Assembly: GCA_903828565.1 (NCBI GenBank) | Contig: CAIKMQ010000009.1 | Location: 62,001 to 126,000, forward strand | Direction: 5' to 3' | Length of the DNA stretch: 64,000 bases | Source of the DNA: an uncultured Leptolinea sp. | Lineage (GTDB): Bacteria; Chloroflexota; Anaerolineae; Anaerolineales; Anaerolineaceae | In this document: positions 8,515 to 18,500 of the stretch, one piece after another | How the letters are laid out: each line of letters begins with the position of its first letter | Position numbering within the stretch: position 1 is the first letter of the stretch | Made by a program: the position numbers and the translations under genes | The notes under the pieces: model-generated | The model's database searches: none | Seen by the model: only the letters and a program-made list of their open reading frames with translations | What the model was told of the DNA's origin: nothing

Positions 8515-9834
8515 ATGGAACCGTTGAACTTACCAGGCCCGAAAGCCCGTGCACTGGTGGAACGCGATCAAGCTGTGATTTCACCTTCTTACCCACGCGG
8601 GTATCCATTTGTTATGAGCCATGGTAAAGGCACCCAGGTTTGGGATGTAGACGACAACCGCTTTTTAGATTTTGCAGCCGGTATCGCGGTCACATCAACC
8701 GGTCACAGCCATCCGGCAGTCGTTAAAGCCATTCAGGAACAGGCTGCCAAGTTCATTCACATCTCTTCGGATTTTTACCATCAAAAATGGGTGGAACTGG
8801 CTGAGAAGTTAGATCAGATCGCACCTTTCAAAGAAGATGCCATTTCCTTCATGACGAACTCCGGTACCGAGAGCGTGGAAGCAGCCATCAAACTGGCACG
8901 CTACCACACTGAACGCACCGAATTCATTGGTTTCCTCGGCGGTTTCCACGGACGAACGATGGGCGCAGTCACCTTCACTGCAAGTAAATCTTCTTACCAT
9001 AAAGGCTTCTACCCAATGATGAGTGGGGTGGTCCACGCGCCGTTCCCGGACCCCTACCACCCAATCCTGCACAGCCATCACCAGGAGGATTATGGTGAGA
9101 CGGTTATTCGTTATATTGAAGATCAGATCATTGGCCGGATTGTCCCGGCTGATGATATCGCCGGCATCCTGGTGGAGCCCATTCAAGGAGAAGGCGGATA
9201 CATCATTCCTCCACCCGGCTTCTTCCCCGCCCTGCGCAAGTTATGTGACCGCCACGGTATTCTTTTGATTGCAGATGAAGTACAAGCTGGGATGGGCCGG
9301 ACAGGTAAATGGTGGTCCATTCAGAATTTCGGGGTGGAACCGGATATCATCTGCACCGCGAAAGGGATTGCTTCTGGCATGCCGTTGGGTGCGATGATCG
9401 CGCGAAAAAGCATTGTGGATTGGCCTCGCGGTTCTCACGGAAACACCTACGGCGGCAACCCGATCTCTTGCGCAGCCGCACTGGCCACCCTGGAACTGCT
9501 GGAAGATGGCATGATGGAAAACGCGCACAAGGTTGGGATCTCTGCCATGCGCCAACTGGAGGAAATCGCCTCCCGGCACCCATCTATTGGCCAGGTGCGC
9601 GGAATAGGCTTGATGATCGGAATCGAATTTGTAAAGGATCGCGAGACCCATGCTGCAGATGCGGCGATCCGGGATGCCGTGGTAGACCTGGCCTTTGAGC
9701 GCGGGCTCTTGCTGCTTGGTTGCGGCAAGAGCGTCATTCGCATCTCACCACCGCTTTGCATCACTGAAGAAGAACTGGGTGAAGGGCTGGCCATTTTGGA
9801 TGAGGCCATCCGCCTGGCGGAGGTTAACCGCTGA
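8515..9834 (+). CDS. Class III aminotransferase, acetylornithine/4-aminobutyrate type
   Basis: A 439-residue PLP-dependent fold-type I enzyme. It shows the substrate/PLP region FMTNSGTESVEAAIKLAR, the catalytic-aspartate segment LIADEVQAGMGRTG near residue 255, and the PLP lysine in TAKGIASGMPLGAM (K283). The N-terminus (LPGPKARALVERDQAVISPSY) matches the subgroup that includes archaeal ornithine and broad amino-acid aminotransferases and racemases, so the amino donor is uncertain. No arg or GABA genes are adjacent. AGGAGG precedes the ATG. A histidine kinase gene follows after 1 bp. Confidence 0.85.
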   Translation: MEPLNLPGPKARALVERDQAVISPSYPRGYPFVMSHGKGTQVWDVDDNRFLDFAAGIAVTSTGHSHPAVVKAIQEQAAKFIHISSDFYHQKWVELAEKLDQIAPFKEDAISFMTNSGTESVEAAIKLARYHTERTEFIGFLGGFHGRTMGAVTFTASKSSYHKGFYPMMSGVVHAPFPDPYHPILHSHHQEDYGETVIRYIEDQIIGRIVPADDIAGILVEPIQGEGGYIIPPPGFFPALRKLCDRHGILLIADEVQAGMGRTGKWWSIQNFGVEPDIICTAKGIASGMPLGAMIARKSIVDWPRGSHGNTYGGNPISCAAALATLELLEDGMMENAHKVGISAMRQLEEIASRHPSIGQVRGIGLMIGIEFVKDRETHAADAAIRDAVVDLAFERGLLLLGCGKSVIRISPPLCITEEELGEGLAILDEAIRLAEVNR

Positions 9835-9835
9835 G

Positions 9836-11389
9836 ATGCTGCCGGATTTTCGCGTTCGCCAGCGCGATTACCTGCTGGAGATTGCCCGGGCATTAACTGA
9901 AGAACTGGACCTGGACAAGCTCCTCAATCGCATTTTGGCTATCGCGCTTGAGATGCTTTCAGGCCAGGCCGGGCTGATTGCTCTGCGCGAAACAGGCGGC
10001 GGCTGGCGGGTATCTGCCGCGCATGGTGTGGCTGCTTCATTCATCCGGTTTCTGGAGCCATTTCTCAAACAAATCCCCGAGCAGGAAGACCCGGCCGCAT
10101 CTGAATTGCCTGCCATTAATCGCATTATCCGTGAGATCAGCACCCTGGCCAGTTTCGGGCTGATTACCGGTTTTGGGCTGCCGCTGGTTGCGCGTGGAAA
10201 TGTAATCGGCGTGATCTTCATCTTCCGCAGCTACCAGGGGCAGTTTTCAGGCAATGAACGCGCCTTGCTGAAAAGCTTTGCCGACCAGGCTGCGGTCGCA
10301 GTATCCAATGCGCAGTTGTACCGGATGGTGACAGAAGAAAAACATCGCATGGATCTCCTGCTGGACTCCGCAGCAGACGGCATGCTGGTACTTTCCCCCG
10401 CCCTGGGTATTCTGCGGGCCAACCCTTCTTTTCTGGCTCTGTCCCACCGCGAATTGAAAGATGTGATCGAAACCTCACATCAAACGATCATGCAATGGGC
10501 ACAATCCCCCACTGGCATGACGCTGGAAAAAGCCGTGGCAAATGGCTGGCCTCTCAGCCAGAAAGCTTACCTGTACGTGGAAGGTGACCTCATACGCCCG
10601 GAGCCTTACCCTCCCCTACCTGTCGGCATCACCTACGCGCCCCTGTTGAACGCGGAGGGCGGGTTACTGAACATCATTGCCACAGTGCGCGATATCACTC
10701 GTTTCAGGGAAGCCGATGAACTGAAAAGCACTTTCATCAGTATCATCAGCCATGAACTCAAGACCCCGGTCGCTCTCATCAAGGGATATGTATCTACTTT
10801 ACGGCGTAAGGATGCTGCCTGGGATCCCGATATCGTGGAGGACAGCCTGGCTGTGATCGAGGAGGAGACCGACCGACTGACCGGCCTGATCGAAGACCTG
10901 TTGGATTCGACCAGGCTGCAATCTGGCGGGTTATCCCTAAAACGGACGGATGTCTCGATCCCGGACCTGGCAGCGCACCTGGCGGACAGGTTCAGTAATC
11001 AATCACCTTCCCACCTGTTCACAAGCGACTTTCCAGCTGATTTTCCAATTATTCTGGCGGATGAGCAACGGCTGCGGCAGGTTTTAAGCAACTTGATCAC
11101 CAACGCCATTAAATATTCCACAGAAGGCGAAATTCGAGTATCTGGACGAATAAGGCCGCAGGAAGTCATCATCAGTGTCAGTGATGAAGGCCCGGGGATC
11201 AACACGCAAGACATTCCCCATGTGTTTGACCGCTTCTACCGTGGACCGGATGCCGCCAGAAATACCAAAGGCGCAGGCCTGGGGTTATATCTGGCGCGCT
11301 CCATTATCGAGGCTCATGGCGGCCGGATCTGGGTGGAAAAGCATCCAACCGCGCACGGAGCAACCATCAGTTTCTCTTTACCGAGCTGA
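9836..11389 (+). CDS. GAF-PAS sensor histidine kinase
   Basis: A 517-residue predicted cytoplasmic kinase with no membrane helix. Residues about 12-160 form a GAF domain (LDKLLNRILAIALEML), 165-280 a PAS-like domain (MDLLLDSAADGMLVLSPALGILRANPSF), then HisKA with the phosphoacceptor in SHELKTPVALIKGY (H306), and HATPase with NLITNAIKYS, SDEGPGI and GAGLGLYLAR. No response regulator is adjacent. The start is the ATG at 9836, one base after the aminotransferase stop; a longer frame from 9695 overlaps that gene and is not credible. Ligand unknown. Confidence 0.9.
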   Translation: MLPDFRVRQRDYLLEIARALTEELDLDKLLNRILAIALEMLSGQAGLIALRETGGGWRVSAAHGVAASFIRFLEPFLKQIPEQEDPAASELPAINRIIREISTLASFGLITGFGLPLVARGNVIGVIFIFRSYQGQFSGNERALLKSFADQAAVAVSNAQLYRMVTEEKHRMDLLLDSAADGMLVLSPALGILRANPSFLALSHRELKDVIETSHQTIMQWAQSPTGMTLEKAVANGWPLSQKAYLYVEGDLIRPEPYPPLPVGITYAPLLNAEGGLLNIIATVRDITRFREADELKSTFISIISHELKTPVALIKGYVSTLRRKDAAWDPDIVEDSLAVIEEETDRLTGLIEDLLDSTRLQSGGLSLKRTDVSIPDLAAHLADRFSNQSPSHLFTSDFPADFPIILADEQRLRQVLSNLITNAIKYSTEGEIRVSGRIRPQEVIISVSDEGPGINTQDIPHVFDRFYRGPDAARNTKGAGLGLYLARSIIEAHGGRIWVEKHPTAHGATISFSLPS

Positions 11390-11409
11390 CCCGCCTCACA
11401 CCGGGGTGG

Positions 11410-11415
11410 TATAAT
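11410..11415 (+). promoter_or_regulatory. -10 box for the CpXC gene
   Basis: TATAAT is 38 bp upstream of the ATG at 11454. A weak CTGACC lies 18 bp before it, overlapping the kinase stop. Confidence 0.4.
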
Positions 11416-11453
11416 TTTGACATTCCATTTACTAAATAGAAAAGAGAAGGACA

Positions 11454-12812
11454 ATGCCACCTACCCGCACATCCTGCCCGCGTTGCCGGCAGCCAGTTAC
11501 CGCCGAGATCACTCAGTTGTTCGATACAAATCAAGACCCACAGGCCAAACAAAAGATCTTATCCGGCCAGTACAACCTGGTGAACTGCCCTAGCTGCGGG
11601 TACCAGGGGAATCTGCCTTCTCCGCTGGTCTACCACGACCCTGACAAAGAGTTGCTATTGACCTTCTTCCCACCTGAATTGGGATTGCCCGTCAATGAGC
11701 AAGAAAAGCTGATTGGGCCATTGATCACTCAGGCGGTTAATAAATTGCCCGCTGAGAAACGAAAAGGTTACCTTTTACGCCCGCAGACCATGTTTACGAT
11801 GAAACTTTTGATCGAAAAAGTGCTGGAAGGCGAAGGGATCACCAAAGAAATGATCGAAAGGCAGGAAAAGCAGGTGGGGCTCATCCGGGAGATGATGACC
11901 ACATCCGATGAACTGCTGCCTTCTGTGATCACCCGGGAGCCAGACTTGATCGATGAGGGCTTTTTCAATCTTTTCAGCCATCTGATTGAATCTGCCGCGG
12001 GTGCCAGCGACAAAGCCAGCGTTGAAAAACTGGCTGCTATTGAGAAACACCTTCTGGAACATACCAGCATCGGCCGTGAGATGAAACAGCAGGCAGAGGA
12101 AGCCGAAGCCGCTGTCAAATCTTTGCAGGAAGCCAGTAAAGACGGATTGACACGCGAAAAACTGCTCGAGCTGGTTGTTACCGCTCCCGGTGATGCGCGC
12201 CTGGCTGCCATTGTCCGTATGACCCGTTCCGGATTGGATTACGCTTTCTTCCAGATGCTGACCGACCGCATTGTCGCATCCGCAGAGGATGAAAAGAACC
12301 GGCTGACAATTGTGCGTGAGAAGATTCTTGCCATGATCGAATCGATCGACCGGGAATTAGAAGCGCAGGCCAGCCAGATGGACCAGCTGCTGGAGAAGAT
12401 CCTCACATCCAATGACATTCCCCGGGTGATGGAGCAGATTCTGCCGGCGATCAATGAGATATTTGTGCAGGTATTACGCGCCAAGCTGGAAGCCGCACAG
12501 AAATCCAATGATCAGGGACGGTTGACAAAATTGAACCAGATCGTGGATGCCATTCAAAAAGCATCCGCACCACCAGCGGAATACGCCCTGGTGGAACAGC
12601 TGTTGGACGCGCCGGATGAAGCCGCGATGGAAAAGCTGCTCGATGCCCACCCGGAACTGGTGACTCCCGAACTGTGCCAGTTGATCCCGGGGTTGCTGAC
12701 ACAAGCCGAGGATCCGCAGCATCCGGAGGATCCACGAGTGATCGAAAAATTGCGCCAGATCAACCGCATACTGCTGAAACGTTCCATGCGGTCAGGTTTG
12801 ATGCAAGCCTGA
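11454..12812 (+). CDS. CpXC zinc-motif protein with coiled-coil body
   Basis: A 452-residue protein of unknown function. The N-terminal 60 residues match the CpXC domain: C8-x2-C11 and C45-x2-C48 in CPRC and CPSC, likely a zinc site, followed by LLLTFFPPE. Residues about 200-330 are strongly charged and predicted coiled coil (AIEKHLLEHTSIGREMKQQAEEAEAAVKS is one helix). The C-terminus is helical. It probably heads the three-gene run with the flavin reductase (17 bp gap) and AMMECR1 protein. Confidence 0.75.
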   Translation: MPPTRTSCPRCRQPVTAEITQLFDTNQDPQAKQKILSGQYNLVNCPSCGYQGNLPSPLVYHDPDKELLLTFFPPELGLPVNEQEKLIGPLITQAVNKLPAEKRKGYLLRPQTMFTMKLLIEKVLEGEGITKEMIERQEKQVGLIREMMTTSDELLPSVITREPDLIDEGFFNLFSHLIESAAGASDKASVEKLAAIEKHLLEHTSIGREMKQQAEEAEAAVKSLQEASKDGLTREKLLELVVTAPGDARLAAIVRMTRSGLDYAFFQMLTDRIVASAEDEKNRLTIVREKILAMIESIDRELEAQASQMDQLLEKILTSNDIPRVMEQILPAINEIFVQVLRAKLEAAQKSNDQGRLTKLNQIVDAIQKASAPPAEYALVEQLLDAPDEAAMEKLLDAHPELVTPELCQLIPGLLTQAEDPQHPEDPRVIEKLRQINRILLKRSMRSGLMQA

Positions 12813-12829
12813 TAAAACCGGAGGTGACC

Positions 12830-13318
12830 ATGTCTGTTGATGAAAAGACCTTTCGCGAAGCCATGCGATTCTGGACGACCGGTGTATCGATCGTCACCAC
12901 CTGGCTAGGTGGATTGCAACGCGGCCTGACTGTCAGCTCTTTCACATCGGTTTCAGTCGTTCCGCCGGTGGTGCTGGTTTCCATCAACCGTTTTTCGCGC
13001 TCTCACGAATTGATCCAACAGGCTGGTATATTCGCCGTGACCATTCTGGAAGAGAGCCAGCAAGCACTTTCTTTACGCTTTGCCGGGTTGGTGCCTGAGG
13101 AGGAAGATCGCTTCACCGGTGTGACCACCCATACCCTGGCTACCGGCTGCCCAATCTTTGAAGGCGGGATTGCTTGTTTCGATTGCCGCGTCATTCAGTC
13201 CGTTGATGTCGGTGACAATACAATCTTCTTCGGTGAAGTATTGGCAGCAGAGTATAACGAGAAGTTGCAGCCGTTGCTTTACTCCAACCGCACGTATCAC
13301 TCCCTGAAGGGCGAATGA
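12830..13318 (+). CDS. Flavin reductase-like FMN-binding protein
   Basis: A 162-residue protein of the flavin reductase family (HpaC/ActVB type). Visible signs are FREAMRFWTTGVSIVTT at the start, GLTVSSFTSVSVVPPVVLVSI for FMN binding, and a SFT/F-G-EV core. It would reduce FMN with NAD(P)H for a partner oxygenase or bind FMN. GGAGGTGACC before the ATG at 12830 decides the start against an upstream frame that overlaps the CpXC gene. The end overlaps the AMMECR1 gene by ATGA. Confidence 0.85.
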   Translation: MSVDEKTFREAMRFWTTGVSIVTTWLGGLQRGLTVSSFTSVSVVPPVVLVSINRFSRSHELIQQAGIFAVTILEESQQALSLRFAGLVPEEEDRFTGVTTHTLATGCPIFEGGIACFDCRVIQSVDVGDNTIFFGEVLAAEYNEKLQPLLYSNRTYHSLKGE

Positions 13319-13884
13319 CCTTGCCGCTGACTGATGCCGAAAAGGGCATTCTCTTATGCATCGCCCGTGAGTCCCTGGCCGCTGCAGTGGAAGGATCTAC
13401 ACTTCCACGATTGGAACTGAACGCACTCCCGGAAGCTTTACGTGCCGAAGGCGCCTCTTTTGTCACACTTACCGTTGGTGGAGCGCTGCGAGGCTGCATC
13501 GGCACCTTGGAGGCATATCAACCGCTTGCATTGGATGTGGAGCTGCGTGCCGCAGAAGCCGCTTTGGAAGACCCGCGCTTTTCCCCGGTCTTGCCGGCGG
13601 AGTTACCTCACATCCAGATTGAAGTGTCCCGACTGACTTACCCGGTGCCACTGGCATATCAAACCCCGGATGAGCTTATAACCGCGCTGCGACCGGGGAT
13701 CGATGGTGTCGTACTGCGCGACGGCCTGCATCGCGCGACTTTTTTACCACAGGTCTGGGCCCAATTGCCTGAACCCGGCCAGTTTTTGGATCAGTTATGT
13801 TATAAGATGGGCGCCCAACCAGCACTCTGGCGGGAAGGACATCCGCAGGTGTTGACCTACCAGGTGGAAGAATTCCATGAATAA
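13315..13884 (+). CDS. AMMECR1-domain protein (AmmeMemoRadiSam protein A type)
   Basis: A 189-residue protein with the whole AMMECR1 fold: FVTLTVGGALRGCIGTLEAYQPLALDV contains the near-invariant LRGCIG. Relatives often lie beside MEMO-like and radical-SAM genes, but neither is present here; the partners are CpXC and flavin reductase genes. Function of the family is unresolved. Starts at ATG 13315 in a 4-bp overlap with the flavin reductase stop, so the two are coupled. Confidence 0.9.
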   Translation: MTLPLTDAEKGILLCIARESLAAAVEGSTLPRLELNALPEALRAEGASFVTLTVGGALRGCIGTLEAYQPLALDVELRAAEAALEDPRFSPVLPAELPHIQIEVSRLTYPVPLAYQTPDELITALRPGIDGVVLRDGLHRATFLPQVWAQLPEPGQFLDQLCYKMGAQPALWREGHPQVLTYQVEEFHE

Positions 13885-13887
13885 TGC

Positions 13888-13919
13888 AAAGAGGCTCCGG
13901 AATCCGGAGCCTCTTTTTC
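13888..13919 (+). terminator. Strong rho-independent terminator
   Basis: GAGGCTCCGG and CCGGAGCCTC (13891-13913) form a perfect 10-bp stem with an AAT loop, followed by TTTTTC. It ends the CpXC-flavin reductase-AMMECR1 operon. Confidence 0.9.
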
Positions 13920-13932
13920 TACGAGTGAATGT

Positions 13933-14658
13933 TTAGAGGATTTCTTCGGTGGCCAAGTTATGAGCCTGCCCGTAGAAATGAGCGGTGCCAAGCATGACAT
14001 AAACCATAGATACAGCCATGCCAAATAATGCACCCACCAAGAGTGCAATTGCACCAATGGATGTCAGGATAGAACTAGCGATACCACCGACTATACCCAA
14101 CAGGAGAACACCCAGGAACGAAAGGATATAAGGCGCGGGTTTTTTGAAGACGGCCTTGAATACTTCTTTGAACTGAATGGCTTCTTGAATATTCGTATTC
14201 TTAGCGAAGCGGGCATAGATCTCCGGTGTAATTATGGCCAGAATGATGCCGTAGATCATCATGAACAGTGCTACGCATCCGATCAATACGAAGGTGACGA
14301 TCGCGCCAGCGCTAGAAGCAAGGTCATTGCCGTTATATGCCAGTACTCCGGTGCTTATGGCAACAATAGCTAGAATGACTGATAATATGATGGCGGGGAT
14401 GGAATAGAAGAGATTCACGACCCAGAATTTCAAACCATCCATGAACTGACGGCCGATATCCAGGGTTGGGATGGTGGGGGTCTCTTTGTTCATCACCTGC
14501 CGGACGACATCCAGTGTGATACCGATGAATACGATGTACATGAAGATTGTTCCCAGTATCGGGACCAGGTTGGCGAAACCCAGCAACCCCAGCATGGCCA
14601 ATTTCTTCAGCCAATCCGGGTCATCAAAGATAAAAGTAAAAGGTTTTCCGAAATCCAT
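13933..14658 (-). CDS. DUF4013 family membrane protein
   Basis: A 241-residue integral membrane protein with about five to six hydrophobic segments, starting FIFDDPDWLKKLAMLGLLGF as in DUF4013 proteins. No enzymatic motif is visible. A strong site, AAGGAG 6 bp before the ATG at 14658, decides the start. It lies 96 bp downstream of the c-di-AMP receptor-like pair and may be cotranscribed. Confidence 0.75.
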   Translation of the reverse strand: MDFGKPFTFIFDDPDWLKKLAMLGLLGFANLVPILGTIFMYIVFIGITLDVVRQVMNKETPTIPTLDIGRQFMDGLKFWVVNLFYSIPAIILSVILAIVAISTGVLAYNGNDLASSAGAIVTFVLIGCVALFMMIYGIILAIITPEIYARFAKNTNIQEAIQFKEVFKAVFKKPAPYILSFLGVLLLGIVGGIASSILTSIGAIALLVGALFGMAVSMVYVMLGTAHFYGQAHNLATEEIL

Positions 14659-14754
14659 ATTAATCTCCTTGGTTTGAGCAGGCGACACCCGAACAGCAGG
14701 TGCCTTCACTTGATATTACGGATTGCAGGCCTAGCAGTTGCAAGCTCAGTAGTT

Positions 14755-15021
14755 TTAGAACTGAACATGCCTGGCAACGTTGAGAACAAAGATCGTTGCG
14801 CGCTTCTGGCTGGAATCTGATTGGATGGAGCAGGTATCCCTTATGAGCTGTAAAGCCTGGTCTACCTGATCATCCGCGACACCAGTTAATAACGTGGATG
14901 AACCCCGCCGGAGAAAGCCACCGGTCGAGGCGATGAGGGTCACCCTGAAATTCATACTGGTGAGCGCGCGGGAGACGGGTTCGGTGTCGTGATCCTGTAC
15001 GATGGCAATGATCATCTTCAT
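14755..15021 (-). CDS. c-di-AMP receptor-like PII-type protein (DarA/PstA family), copy 2
   Basis: An 88-residue protein of the DUF970 family whose characterised member is the c-di-AMP binding trimeric PII-like protein DarA/PstA. The nucleotide site pattern IASTGGFLRRGSSTLLTGV is clear, as is the MIIAIVQDHDTE start. It is shorter than the usual 109 residues. It follows copy 1 with only 2 bp between stop and ATG. Binding of c-di-AMP is inferred from the family; no diadenylate cyclase is in the window. Confidence 0.85.
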   Translation of the reverse strand: MKMIIAIVQDHDTEPVSRALTSMNFRVTLIASTGGFLRRGSSTLLTGVADDQVDQALQLIRDTCSIQSDSSQKRATIFVLNVARHVQF

Positions 15022-15023
15022 GG

Positions 15024-15362
15024 TTAGATCTCCTCAAAATGCTCTACTTCCAGGGAAAAGATGGCGGCGCCGCCAATGGTCACAGGGGTTGGGGCTGGCA
15101 GCGGCAGAGGTGCGCTTTCAAGGGGGATGGAGATATACTCCACCCGTTGCCGGCAATTCTTTCGCAACAGCTGAATTGCCTGCTCTTCAGCAGTGAGTGG
15201 AATACCTGCGATCAGAGTAGCATTTCGGCGGCCAAGAAATCCACCCATGCTTGGGAGGCGGATCACCTGCGCGCCAAAGCCTTCCAGCGCTTCAGAGGCA
15301 ATATCCGCATCCTGTGCCTGAACAATAGCGATCAGCATTTTATACTGTGTATCGGCTGCCAT
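15024..15362 (-). CDS. c-di-AMP receptor-like PII-type protein (DarA/PstA family), copy 1
   Basis: A 112-residue paralogue of the next gene: MLIAIVQAQDADIASEAL and LPSMGGFLGRRNATLIAGI match the DarA nucleotide loop. It has a longer T-loop region rich in Pro (PLPLPAPTP) that the second copy lacks, so the two could form different or mixed trimers. AAGGAG precedes the ATG. A good promoter lies upstream (15425-15452). Confidence 0.87.
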   Translation of the reverse strand: MAADTQYKMLIAIVQAQDADIASEALEGFGAQVIRLPSMGGFLGRRNATLIAGIPLTAEEQAIQLLRKNCRQRVEYISIPLESAPLPLPAPTPVTIGGAAIFSLEVEHFEEI

Positions 15363-15424
15363 GATGCTCCTTTCTGAAATTTTTATACACTTGTTCAGAA
15401 GATCTTCAGGAGATCTTTAATTTT

Positions 15425-15452
15425 ATTATATCCAGGGACGGGATAAATGCAA
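15425..15452 (-). promoter_or_regulatory. Promoter of the c-di-AMP receptor-like pair
   Basis: On the minus strand TTGCAT (15447-15452) stands 16 bp before TATAAT (15425-15430), 63 bp upstream of the first ATG. Confidence 0.65.
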
Positions 15453-15513
15453 TTATCTGTATCACTCTGGTCGTTCGTGTACAGCTGTCCGCAGCACCAT
15501 AGGGTGTATGCTA

Positions 15514-15521
15514 CAATGTGC
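15514..15521 (+). promoter_or_regulatory. Possible extended -10 for the penicillin-binding protein gene
   Basis: A TGCTACAAT-like extended -10 sits about 20 bp before the ATG at 15538, with no clear -35. Position is approximate to a few bases. Confidence 0.35.
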
Positions 15522-15537
15522 AAAGGATGGAGGTTTC

Positions 15538-18500
15538 ATGACAGACGACAAGGCAAAAGAAGACCCGCAGAAGGAGGATGCAGCCAGGCGGTTCAAACGT
15601 ATCTCTGAAAGCACGCCTGATCAGGAGTTCCCGCCATCCAGTAAAATCTCTGACCCAAACAGCGGTGAGATAACAAATCTGGCTGCCTGGTTATCCCGCG
15701 AGGGGGACGAGCCGGTGGAAGATGACACCCCCACCCATCCGATGAATGGTGCTGATGAACCGAACCCTGGCGGGTTTGATAGCACAAAATCCGGCCATCC
15801 AGTTATATTCGGCGCAGTTCCCCCCGCGGCACGGGACCGAAGATCCACCATACGACCGACAACTATGCCAAAACGCCCCCGGCGAACCAGCCGCGCAATA
15901 TTGCCCCCCATCTCTGCCTCCTGCCTGTTCAAATTCCTGGCCGGATTATTCCTGATGGGAATCATAGGCGGTGTTTTTGGCGCCGGTTTCCTGTTCTTCC
16001 AATACACGCGGATCGCCAGTTCTCTGCCAGATATCAGCAATTTGCGCGAGCATGCCTCACAGTTCGAGTCCACGCGGATCTTGGACCGGGAAGGCAACCT
16101 GCTGTATGAATCATTAGATCCCAATGCCGGCCGGCGAACCTACATTACACTGGATAAGATCTCTCCATACCTCCTGGCAGCGACCATTGCCACAGAAGAT
16201 CAGGATTACTACAGCCACCCCGGATACGATATTTTTGCCATCGCACGGGCTTTCATCCAGAACTATACCAGCCAGGAGATCGTGTCTGGCGCATCTACCA
16301 TCACGCAACAGCTGGCGCGCAACCTGCTCTTTACACCGGAAGAAAGGGTGCAGCGCACTTTCGCCCGTAAATCACGGGAGATCGTGTTGGCTGCAGAGAT
16401 CACCCGGCGTTACTCCAAAGACGAGATACTGGAACTCTATTTAAACGAGAACTTTTACGGCAGCCTGGCATACGGCATCGAAGCAGCCTCCCAGACATAT
16501 TTCCATACCAGCGCCACCAACCTTACCCTTCCTCAGGCAGCTTTCCTTGCCGGCCTGCCGCAGGCTCCAGCAGTCTATGATATTCAGACGAATCGTGAAG
16601 CAACCCTTGGGCGTAATGATCAGGTGCTGAGCCTGATGCAGCAAATGAGCGCAGCCCGCGGATGCATCTATGTCAGCAATAGCCCGCAACGAATGTGTGT
16701 TTCACAATCGGACACGGAAGCAGCCCGCGCCTGGGTGGAGAGCTACAATTTTCCTCGGGTCTCGGTGGATATGCGCTTTCCGCACTGGGTATACTTCATC
16801 CAGGGGTTGCTGGAAGCCCGCTACGACCCACAAACCATCTATCGATCCGGCTTTACTGTGTATACCACCCTGGACCCGCAGCTACAGGAACTGGCAGAAG
16901 CCAGTGTAAAGTCCCAGGTAGACTCCCTTTCGGATCTGCATGTGACCGACGGCGCACTGGTGGCCATCCGACCCTCCACGGGAGAGATCCTGGCCATGGT
17001 GGGCTCCGCGGATTTCGATAACAATGAGATTGCCGGACAGATCAATATGGCTGTCAATCCGCGCCAACCGGGTTCATCCATCAAACCACTGACATATGTG
17101 GCAGCTTTTGAAAAAGGCTGGTCTCCTGCCACCCTAATTTGGGATGTGCCCAGCGATTTTCCACCTTCCGGCAGGAGCGATGATACCGCACCGGCTTATC
17201 AGCCGGTCAATTATGACGGCGAATTTCACGGGCCGGTAACGGTTCGCAGCGCATTGGCGAATTCATACAACATCCCCGCAGTGAAAGCCCTGCAATTTGT
17301 AGGGATCTATGATGACCCATCCACCCCACAGAAAGAGGGTTTAGTGGAATTTGCCCGCAGGCTGGGCATCAGCTCGCTGGAAGGCACGCAATACGGACTC
17401 GCGCTCACCCTAGGCGGTGGTGATGTCACCCTGCTGGAGATGACCCGCGCGTTCGGCGCTTTTGCTAATCGCGGTAACCTGCAGCCCAGTATTGCCATCC
17501 TCAAGATCACCGATTACCAGGGGCAGGTACTGTACGAACAGCAGGCGCAGGAAGGGAGCCAGGTGATCCGCGCTGAACACGCTTTTCTGATCAGTTCCAT
17601 CCTTTCGGACAACGACGCGCGGTCTTCCGCTTTTGGCTCAAATTCCGTTTTGAACCTGCCATTTACTGCCGCAGTCAAGACCGGTACTACCAACGACTAC
17701 CGAGACAATTGGACGATCGGATATACACCTGACCTGGTTACCGGTGTGTGGGTAGGAAATGCCGATTACACGCCGATGAACGGAAGCACCGGCCTGACCG
17801 GCGCAGCACCCATCTGGGCTGATTTCATGGTACCGGCCATCCAGGAATTGACAGGCAATAATCCCTCTCCTTTCACCGCACCTGATACCATCGTCCAGCG
17901 GAAGATCTGCGCCATATCCGGCACAGAACCTGCTGAAAAATGCCCTGTCACCCGAGAGGAATACTTTGCATCCGATCAGCTTCCGCTGCCAGAAACAGCA
18001 GATCTGTGGCAGGAAGTGGAAATTGATACCTGGACGGGGATGAAAAGCTCGATCTATTGCGATGATTTTTTGAAAAAAACGAAGACTATCCAGGTTGAGG
18101 ATGAAACCGCACGAAAATGGCTGACGGAAACCAAACAGGGGCGAAAGTGGGCAGAATCGATGGGGTTTTCAGATCCGCTGGTGTTTACTCCAACGAAAGC
18201 CTGCCAGTCAGACGCCCCCCAGCCGGAATTGCGCTTCCTCGGCTTATCTGATGGACAGCAGATCTCCTCACCTCAATTGGATATCGTCATTCAGGCTTTT
18301 TCCGCGAAGGATTTCAAGAATTTCAGCCTGGCTTACGGTACAGGGAAAAAACCAGCAGATTGGGTTACTCTTATACCCCCTGAGACGCAGCAGGTCACCT
18401 CGCCCTCATCGGTTTATGTTCTGGATCTTGCGGGGATGGATCCGGGTTGGCTGACCCTGCGCCTGCGGGTGGAGAATTCAAAAGGCGGTTATGCCGAATG

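Noticed and set aside
9695-9835. Longer upstream start for the GAF-PAS kinase
   Set aside because: The extension lies inside the aminotransferase coding sequence, and the ATG at 9836 follows its stop by 1 bp.
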